A DNA stretch of 64,000 nt. Source: Wolfiporia cocos. Lineage: Eukaryota > Basidiomycota > Agaricomycetes > Polyporales > Phaeolaceae. Positions 56,689 through 64,000 of this stretch are shown in pieces. Location of the stretch: the NCBI GenBank assembly GCA_029448655.1, contig JACCLO010000015.1, positions 682,001 through 746,000 on the forward strand, read 5' to 3'. Each line of letters starts with the position of its first letter. The stretch's first letter is position 1. Both the position numbers and the translations under genes were made by a program. The notes below the pieces were generated by a model. That model saw only the letters and a program-made list of their open reading frames with translations, ran no database searches and was not told where the DNA came from.

Positions 56689-58271
56689 AAACAGGACCAA
56701 TTTTGGACTGTTTGGTGCAGTTGCAGATGCACATGGGTTGGGTATTCCACTTGTGTTCTTACTGATATCGACAAACAAGGAAGCCGATAAGGGTGCCAAG
56801 CAAGTTGTGCTTGAGAGATTTCTTGGTGAGCTGAAGGACCTTGGTGTCAACCCAGAATATACATTATCAGACAAGGATTGGTCAGAAATCAATGCAATGA
56901 GGAGCACATGGCCACAGGCAAAACATCAGCTATGTTTCTGGCATGCACTCCATGCAGTGAAACAGTGCTTAGCAAAGGACAAGGAGACACCTGCATTCTA
57001 TGATGTCAATGAAGCTCGCCATGAGTTCTCTTACATCAAAGCTAACTTCATACCATACCTGCAACAGACAGGCTCAGTCGTTTGTTTATTTCCAACATTG
57101 TGGAGTGGGACTTTATTCTCATTAATTCATATTATATGTACTAGCTACCTGTCCCTCCTGTGAAGCCTCTCCATCGCATCCGGCTTCTCATTGATGGGTA
57201 TCCATCTGTCATCACCTGTCACTGCCCCCACTTAGACTCAAGCCCATCCCGGCAGGCCATCCTGCTGTGAAGAGTGAAACCAAAGATGCCAAAGACTTTG
57301 ACATTGAACACTCGAGTGGCCAGGGCATACTCCCACCTGATCTACATGCAGATGAAAGTGATGAAGAAATGGGCTGGATAGGTCATAAACATGACAATTG
57401 GAATGATGCTGAGTGGGATTGAGACCTAGATGATCTGCAGCATCAGGTTGAGGAGTTTGCAGAAGCACTTGAAGAGCTCCAAGAAAGCTCACCTTGTGAT
57501 GACAGAGCAATCAGCACAATGAAGCAAGCAAAGCCTGACTATGTCTTTTGCCTGACACCACACCGACTGCCTATCCTCTAGCTTTTCACAAAGCATGCAT
57601 CACAGCACCATTTTCTCCCTAAATGGCATGGGCAGAGCTGAACATCCAAGGACATTCGACAAGATGCTATTGATGAGATGTATCAACACTATGAACTCAA
57701 TAATCTTCATGAGGTATGAGCTTACCTCTGGAGCTCCTGGTACTTGCATGATTGCTGGTGTCTCTGGGTGCATGTGGTGTACACATCAAGCATACCATGC
57801 AAGTGTACAACAATGATGGTTGAGGTGCTCTGGCAGAATCTTAAGCAGCTAGTTCTGCACTGCTATAATCACCTGCCCATTGATCTCACCATGCATGCGA
57901 TCATCACAAAAGTGCTCCCACCATATCAACTGACCCTTGCACAGATCATTACAAAGCATTGTGAAGGGCGTTCATGATCACTTACCCATATGCAAGAAGC
58001 CTTCAGAAGGTCATGGGAACATCTTGCTCAGACTCCAATTAACAGCATCTACAATACAGACATTATGACATGGACATGCAACTGTGGAGCTCAGAAATAT
58101 CATGTGTACCTTCTCTACAAGCACCTTGTGCAAGAAGTTTCCACACCTATACCATCGTCGTGGTGGGTCACAGTGCAGTGGCTCCATGTTCAGCCATTCT
58201 ACACCATCACGGTGAATGGCATAGTTGCACCTCCACCGGAGTCTACCAGAGATCATGCATGGATGGAGTGA
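56689..58271 (+). pseudogene. MULE transposase with SWIM-type finger, decayed
   Basis: The first part reads FGLFGAVADAHGLGIPLVFLL, then GVNPEYTLSDKDWSEINA and WPQAKHQLCFWHALHAVKQC. These fit the MULE transposase core (third acidic block DKD and the CxxWH region). After about 57065 the frame is broken by several stops. The C-terminal part is still readable: DEMYQHYELNNLHEVW-like text near 57675 and the SWIM-type finger MTWTCNCGAQKYHVYLLYKH with the following HLVQEV near 58065-58135. This pairing is common in Agaricomycete MULE-derived proteins. No terminal repeats could be assigned. It might be related to whatever mobilised elements X and Y (9-bp TSD), but that is speculation. Confidence 0.8.
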
Positions 58272-58640
58272 ATGCCCCATGTTCTGGTGCTGACACCATC
58301 TGGCAGCTGGGACAATCCAATCATGCTTCAAGATTTCGACACCAAAGAGGCCCCTGTAGTGTCATTGCCAGTACTTCAGCAGATCGTTGAGCCAAAAGTG
58401 AGAGACTCACCAGTTTGTTATCACATTTCAGATACTCTCCTCACCTCAAAAGGGCCCACCAACTGGTCGTGATGGATTGCTGCGCACATGAGCTGGCAGC
58501 GGCAGTGGATTTGCAGTATGTATATAACAAGTAAAATAGAGATATACTCACCTTCACATCCTAGCCTGACAATCAAGACCAAACAGACATAGAATATGCT
58601 ATACACAAGTTGCACCAGGCAGCTGAGATTATTGAGCAGC
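58272..58640 (+). other. Residual coding-like stretch, no gene
   Basis: Short frames such as 58272-58472 continue the register of the MULE relic with stops. No domain is recognisable. Confidence 0.4.
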
Positions 58641-58645
58641 AGAGG

Positions 58646-59248
58646 TGACACGGGAACATACTTGTGACCATGCTACCCATGCTAGTGGGGATGCCTCTAT
58701 ACCTTCTAACCTAGGCCTAAAGGCCACCCATCCTTGTAGGGGAGAACAGGATGGCTTGTCTATTGAGATGACCTGCCATGAAGCCCGAGGTACTGACCCA
58801 TGAGTGTATCGGTATGCCCCCAGACTAGCAGGCTAAAGACAAAACTAGGAGATGCAATAAATAGATGCCCACATGTCCAAGTAGGATGCAGCAGGCTTGC
58901 TGCAGAGCAGTCCGCTGGCTCACACACACATGCAGCAGAGGGTTGAGAGGTTCCCAGGGGACATGCCCCCTAGGCCGAGAAGAGTAGAACTGAGGAGTAA
59001 TCCTCAGATTCTACCTACTTATATGCATGGAGATGCTATGTACTGTAGCTACAAGGCCTGACCTAATGGCGTGGCCTGTGCATACTGTGACTGTGTCTCA
59101 CATGACTAGGTAATGCTGTAACTACTCAGTGATGACATGTGACCATATTGAGATAAGATAAGTGAATGCTTATCTACCTATGCATGTGCATCTCCCTAGC
59201 ACTAGCCTAGCATTAGCGTATATCCTAGGGGTGGAGTTTCTTGTGACA
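58646..59248 (-). mobile_element. Solo LTR (603 bp)
   Basis: TGACACGGGAAC to TTCTTGTGACA with exact 5-bp TSD AGAGG (58641-58645 and 59249-59253). The hairpin is CTGAGGA-GTAA-TCCTCAG (58990-59007), with TTATATGCATGG beside it. Confidence 0.92.
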
Positions 59249-59620
59249 AGAGGACAATTGCAGAGCCATGTTTCATCTGATGTGCACTCCAAGTTGTGTG
59301 CTCCACAATAGAGTGGGTAGAGGACATAGAAGCTCACATTAGCCACCACACTATGCCAGTGACTAATGTGCAAGGTTGCTGCCAAACACAATCCATAAAT
59401 ACAATTGGTTACAAGTATATATGCTAGTAATAAGACCAAAGCTTGTGCGCATACCTGCATTGCCCCTCTAGTAGTTAACTTGTGCATGGTGTGGTGTGCA
59501 CTAAGCACCCATCCACAGCATCAGTGCACCAGCCACAGCAGAGTTTATAAATGCCATGCAAACTCACTGGGACATTAACCTCAAGTTATGAGCCAGACCC
59601 TCTCATGTGTGAGCTCACAC
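59249..59620. other. No recognisable gene
   Basis: A minus-strand frame of about 110 codons overlaps here and into the LTR but has no family resemblance. Confidence 0.4.
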
Positions 59621-59745
59621 TGACACAAAATGCCAAGGGTGTACTGTCATCTAGAGTTGTAACATAGAGCAGAACCCTTGGACTAGCATGCATAAGACTT
59701 GGAGTAAAGAGGGGACAAGCCTCATCATCGAGAATAACAGCTCTG

Positions 59746-60302
59746 TGACACAGACATACCCTGTGTCTGTGGGACCGGCCCTGCTGGGGATCTCGTATAT
59801 GCCTGCTGGCATGTCCTAGTATTGTCATTGACTCTGGGTGCTCAGTTAGAGGGATGACGGCTAGGGGTTGTGGCATTTGTCCAGTCAAGTCAGATGAGCA
59901 GCACAGCAGAGTGGCCCATAGCCATAGAGAATGAAAGGGGCTGGTTAGGCCCAATTGCCGAAAATCCTAAGAATGAGGCATAAGGCCTCATTTGTCGTAC
60001 TTTATATACATCTGCGTGTATGCTAGTGTGTCTACCCTGAAGGGTTGGTCTGTGTGCAGTAACTATGAGGTCAGGCATAACAGTAACTAGTCATGAGTAT
60101 GTAACGAAAGTGTGACCATGTTATGGGTGGAGGCACGTGCGCCTACCCTAAGGGCACTGATTGACGAGTGGTGCAGGGTTGTTACAGTAACTACAGGACG
60201 AAGGGGAGAGGAATACCATAGTGTAGAGGGGCACGTGCACATACAGCAGTGCTCATAAAGCTATAGTGAGGGTGAATTCAACAGTAATATATCTGTGACA
60301 CT
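59746..60302 (-). mobile_element. Solo LTR (557 bp), nested in another LTR hairpin
   Basis: TGACACAGACAT to ATATCTGTGACA with exact 5-bp TSD CTCTG (59741-59745 and 60303-60307). It has the same length and family as 55711-56267. Confidence 0.92.
59972..60010 (-). promoter_or_regulatory. LTR hairpin and TATA box
   Basis: AATGAGGC-ATAAG-GCCTCATT (59972-59992). On the minus strand TGTATATAAA (60001-60010) is a strong TATA box just upstream of it. Confidence 0.6.
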
Positions 60303-60588
60303 CTGGGGAGTAAGCCCCAGAGTGTCACAGCTTAAGTACATGAGGAACACTGTCACTGTGTACTAGAGACCCACCCTAAAGGCAGGGTCTGTGCGTATTG
60401 CTGAGCGCTACTTAAGTCATGTGCTGTAGTATCTAAGCTACTGACCATGTGACCATCTATGGGTGGGGTGACCTGTACCATTATGCTACACTGCTAAGTC
60501 CATACAAAGACACATGATGGGGTACTACCCAAGAATGTGGGTTTGAGACAGGGGGGGGGTACCTCTTTTCAGAACCTGTGACACACAC

Positions 60589-60912
60589 AAGCCCTCATTG
60601 AATGTGTATGAGAGTGAGAGTGAGGCTGAGTATGCAAATCCCCAGAGATGCAATGGTTGACACAGGCCAGGTGTGGGAATGGAGGAGCTCAAGGTGCCAA
60701 AGTTCAACACTGTTCTGCCACCCCCGTCACTGAAGGAGAATTGTTTGCAGATGCTGGGCACACTTTCTGTTGTCAATCTTGTGCCAATTACTACAACTAA
60801 CCTATCACCTGATGATGTACACTAGCCAATCAGGTGTGAGTACTGGTTTGGCATGCCAAGTGCGGTGAGCATGTCAAGCAGCACATTGGATGTCAATTAT
60901 GGAAGTGCAGGA
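60589..60912 (+). other. Degraded coding-like stretch
   Basis: The plus strand reads PSLNVYESESEAEYANPQ, then EELKVPKFNTVLPPPSLKEN and MLGTLSVVNLVPITTTN with stops between. A similar tail (EFFEQEFMAMALDTSHVVPE) follows the LTR relic near 61150. It is probably an exon of an unknown gene or transposon. Confidence 0.35.
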
Positions 60913-61147
60913 CTGATATCACAAGATGCACCATGGACCCAATGCAATGTGCTCATGAGTGGCAATATAGCCACTCCCCCAAAAGGGCTATGATAACAGC
61001 TTGGCTGTTATCAAGGGTCCGGCTATATCTGCAGTTCATATTCCCATGCTTGGTGCCTATTGTATTCAGGTCACCACCTTAGGGGGAATATACCCTAGTT
61101 ACTGCTCCATAACATCCTAGTATCTAGAGTAACCCAGATTTGTGACA
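60913..61147 (-). mobile_element. Diverged family A LTR
   Basis: The right end reads GATTTGTGACA. The interior shares the hairpin (GATAACAGC-TTG-GCTGTTATC) and the GAATATGAACT-like block with the copies at 16927 and 51953. The left boundary is approximate and no TSD was found. Confidence 0.55.
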
Positions 61148-61329
61148 GAATTTTTTGAGCAAGAGTTCATGGCAATGGCTCTTGATACCTCCCATGTGGT
61201 GCCAGAATTGGATGAACCGATACTCTGAGAGATTTGTAAAGCATTGCTAGACAACAAGGTCACTAAGGATTACAAGGAGCTTGTTATAAAGTGGTATAGG
61301 CTCACTACCATCTAATATACCCCCAATAC

Positions 61330-61721
61330 CGAATAGGTAGAGTACAAAACCTAGTTGCTAAGGGGCCTTGGGGCCATAGTGAGGTGAGGTGGGCACACAA
61401 GACCAGCAAGACTAAGAATGCCAGCTAAGAGGGGAAACGCCCCCAACAACGAGATTGACAAGTCTGAGGTGTAAGCCTCAGACGACATACTATATATACA
61501 TGAGGATGAGCGCAGGTGGGCCTTAGGGCCTACCCTAACGTAAGGGTCCATGTGCTATCTACACAGCCTCTGTATATGTAAGCAAGTCATGTGCCTCTAG
61601 GGTGCCATGCTATGCTAGATGTTATACCGCTATACTACCTGATGAGGGCCAAACCGTCATGTGACCTCAGTACCACTAGTGCCTTGGTTCGATTACCAAA
61701 GGGGACCCAAAATCTGTGACA
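61330..61721 (-). mobile_element. LTR relic
   Basis: It ends AATCTGTGACA (61721). It carries the hairpin GTCTGAGG-TGTAAG-CCTCAGAC (61462-61483), the TATA region TATATATACA and the CCCTAACGTAAGGG block. The left boundary is uncertain. Confidence 0.6.
61462..61500 (-). promoter_or_regulatory. LTR hairpin and TATA box
   Basis: A perfect 8-bp stem GTCTGAGG/CCTCAGAC with loop TGTAAG. Minus-strand TGTATATATAG (61490-61500) lies just upstream of it. Confidence 0.6.
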
Positions 61722-62181
61722 CTTGCTGCATCATCAAGACTGACTAGTCTGTGCCATGTCACAGTATTTACAGGACATGGCCATTTTTCTGCTATTTATA
61801 GAAATTATTCTAGGATTTATACGTCTACCTATCAGTTATCAGGGACTTATCCCATTGCCAACCCTTATCACTTACACAAGGTACTTACACACTACTAACC
61901 TGATATGACACATGCAACATGCTAGTCATAGACTATTAGTCAAGCTCTTCTATCAACCACACGGCCTATCAATCCACATGGATAACACCAGAAGCAAGTC
62001 ACGACATACATCACCATGACAGACATGTCACCACTACATCACCCAGCCTAGCCAGTCTAGCTAGACCACTACATCATCAAGGCACACTGCCTATGACATC
62101 ATGAGCACACCATGCTCACGCAACTATGGCACCATAGCTAAGTATAGCCAACAGGCTTTACTGCTATTGGCTGGCAACCCA
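61722..62181. other. No recognisable gene
   Basis: AT- and C-rich sequence with short frames only. Confidence 0.45.
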
Positions 62182-62186
62182 ATCCC

Positions 62187-62895
62187 TGTTACGGGTCGAA
62201 TACCCGTTCGTATATTCGAGTTGCGAATATAAATCGTTCTTCTGCACGTAGGCACACAGCCGTATGCAAGGCAAATACTCGTTAGATGCCTTCGGGTCCT
62301 AAGTGAAGTTCTTAGGAGATCGGTTAATATCCAATACGCGTTAGAGGATATAATCTGTTCAAGTGCGAGTCGAATAGAATATAAGACTCGCCTAAGTCCG
62401 AGAAGTCAGCGTGCACTTCGAGGACTTAGTCGTTCGGTTGCTCGAAGGAGAAATACTGAGCGTAGTTTCCTACGTTTGAGAACGAGTATAAGACTTCTTG
62501 TTTGTACAACAAGGTCGAGCTGAAGAGCCTCGACGATAAGTACATGAGTTTTTATACTACGCTAGGTTTCAGGGGTCAAGTCTGTCCCAGATGTCACCGA
62601 TACTATCTACGCTATAGTCCCAGACGTTTGATAAGTATGGAATGATATATCTGAGACGATAGATAGGAATGATGGCGGTTGAACGCCATCTGTCAGCTAA
62701 TAAACGATGAACATGAAACGGTGGCAGGGTTGGATCTACCAAAGATGAAACGAACCCTACAGACTAGTACAACTGGGGATGTGCCCAGTAAGATCACGAG
62801 TAGCCAGGGGAGTTGGTTGCGCAATCAAGTCCCTGTATCGTATTTGCCCAATGGTGAGTTCTGTAGATATTCGAAGAATCAAAATAACCGTAACA
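62187..62895 (+). mobile_element. Solo LTR, family B (709 bp)
   Basis: TGTTACGGGTCG to AAATAACCGTAACA with exact 5-bp TSD ATCCC (62182-62186 and 62896-62900). GAGTATAAGAC is followed by the hairpin CTTGTT-TGTAC-AACAAG (62497-62513). Confidence 0.92.
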
Positions 62896-62915
62896 ATCCC
62901 GATCACGGATCACGG

Positions 62916-63425
62916 TGACACAAACCCAAACCTAATACTCACTAATAGTGTTTCTTGAGGGCAGCTTAGAGGTATACGCACACAAGAAGAGATAGCAAGT
63001 AAAAGTATATGAGTGATGAGGTTGCTTGTTAGGCAGTAGCTCAATATCGAGGAGAACAGAACTGAGTTATAATGCTCAGACTGTTCCAGTATATATACAT
63101 GCAATACAAGACCCCTAATACTACTAGGACCTACGGTACTATGGTATGAGTCAGGTTGCATGTGACCATAAGTGATAATATATGCGCTATGACTATGAAT
63201 GAGTCAGACGGCAGGTGACTCTACAAGTGTAATGAGTCAGCGGTCACGCATATGAGCGTTAACATGTGATATCCGTGGAATGGGATGGAACCTGCTAGAA
63301 GGTTCTGTCAGTGTCTAGTTCTACTGGGTCACATGATCTACAAGTATCTGTGCTATGCTAACTATGCTACAAACTGGACTACAAGTCTAGGAAAAATAGG
63401 GAAAAATATAGGAAAATTTGTGACA
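62916..63425 (-). mobile_element. Solo LTR (510 bp)
   Basis: TGACACAAACCC to AAATTTGTGACA with exact 5-bp TSD CACGG (62911-62915 and 63426-63430). It inserted only 20 bp from the family B LTR. A weak hairpin CTGAG/CTCAG lies at 63062-63079, next to GTATATATACATG. Confidence 0.9.
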
Positions 63426-63430
63426 CACGG

Positions 63431-63699
63431 CCCTTGCCTTGTTACAAGCTGATTTATTTTTTATCCTGGGATGCCCGCACAACTCACCATTGGGCTAATA
63501 CGAGACAGGGACTTGTTGCACAACCAACCTCCCTGGCCACTTGTGACTCCATCAGGCCTAACCCTGATTGTACTAGTATGAAGGGCACGTTTCACTGATT
63601 GATAGGTTCAACCCTGGCACCGTTTCACCATGATCACCCCTGGCATTCAACTGCCATGATCATTCTTATCTGATAACATCTCTGATATATCACTCCATA
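63431..63699. other. No recognisable gene
   Basis: Short frames only. It may already include part of the LTR that follows. Confidence 0.4.
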
Positions 63700-64000
63700 C
63701 CTATCATCCATTTCAGACTATAACGCAGATAGTATTGGTGACATTTGGGACGGACAGGACTCCAGAAACTCAGCACAGTATATAATCTTATGTAACCAAG
63801 TCAAGGCTCTTCAGCTCAACCTTGTTGTACAAACAAGAAGTCTTATACTCGCTCTCAAACTTGGGAAACCAAGCTCCAATTATTCTCGAGCTCGAATGAC
63901 TAAGTCCTCGAAGTGCACACTGATTTCTTGGACTTAGGAAAGTATTCTCACCACAGATACTTCCTGCAGAAACCCTCAATATATTCTCTAATACGTATTG
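63700..64000 (-). mobile_element. Family B LTR, cut by the window end
   Basis: 63805-63945 is close to the reverse complement of 62400-62535, including the hairpin region CCTTGTTGTACAAACAAG. The left boundary is approximate, and the rest lies beyond the window. Confidence 0.65.

Larger units (their letters stand above)
59621..60583 (-). mobile_element. Solo LTR carrying a nested LTR (401 bp without it)
   Basis: TGACACAAAATGCC to GAACCTGTGACA with exact 5-bp TSD CACAC (59616-59620 and 60584-60588). The hairpin CTCTGGGG-AGTAAG-CCCCAGAG is at 60303-60324, and the nested LTR entered at its first five bases. Confidence 0.9.

Noticed and set aside
60550..60560. G run of about 10 bases as a regulatory signal
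   Set aside because: A single homopolymer run is more likely slippage or an assembly uncertainty.

Overview
The window looks like a repeat-dominated stretch of a filamentous basidiomycete genome, most likely an Agaricomycete. The reasons are the short GT-AG introns (about 45-60 nt), a KDZ transposase, a RepHel Helitron, hAT, MULE and LTR elements, and decayed fungal enzyme genes (an NRPS-like adenylation domain, an HpcH/HpaI aldolase, a lunapark-like protein). I see no rRNA or tRNA gene and no clearly intact host gene. The species cannot be named from this sequence alone.

Layout. 1-2590: 3' part of a KDZ transposase, followed by four tandem copies of its terminal region. 2829-6513: a hypothetical gene split by a 1.7-kb non-autonomous hAT element with a perfect 8-bp target-site duplication (TSD). 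8255-9471 and 11358-13583: two copies, in opposite orientation, of an element with 9-bp TSDs; the second carries a nested hAT element. 11330-18846: a 7.5-kb hAT element whose 16-exon transposase is broken by a nonsense codon, a frameshift and two solo LTRs. It sits inside the zinc-ribbon exon of a lunapark-like gene. 19733-36399: a mostly head-to-tail array of 13 Helitron units, most of them non-autonomous and seven carrying a roughly 24-bp minisatellite, ending in a 7.5-kb Helitron with a broken RepHel gene. 37894-45580: a young LTR element (923-bp LTRs differing at one base that I found) whose 5.8-kb interior has no long reading frame. 46084-51196: relics of an adenylation-domain enzyme, an unrecognised protein, an aldolase and a Cys-cluster protein. 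51575-64000: nested solo LTRs, another hAT element and a decayed MULE/SWIM transposase.

The elements work on one another rather than as a pathway. By matching termini and TSDs the insertion order can be read: host gene, then hAT, then the 9-bp-TSD element, then a smaller hAT; and LTR inside LTR inside LTR. The most interesting signals are the abutting Helitron array, a hairpin with a changing stem but constant pairing just downstream of the TATA box in many LTRs of different families, two LTR insertions at the same point of that hairpin, and hAT elements that share termini but each carry a private subterminal repeat word.
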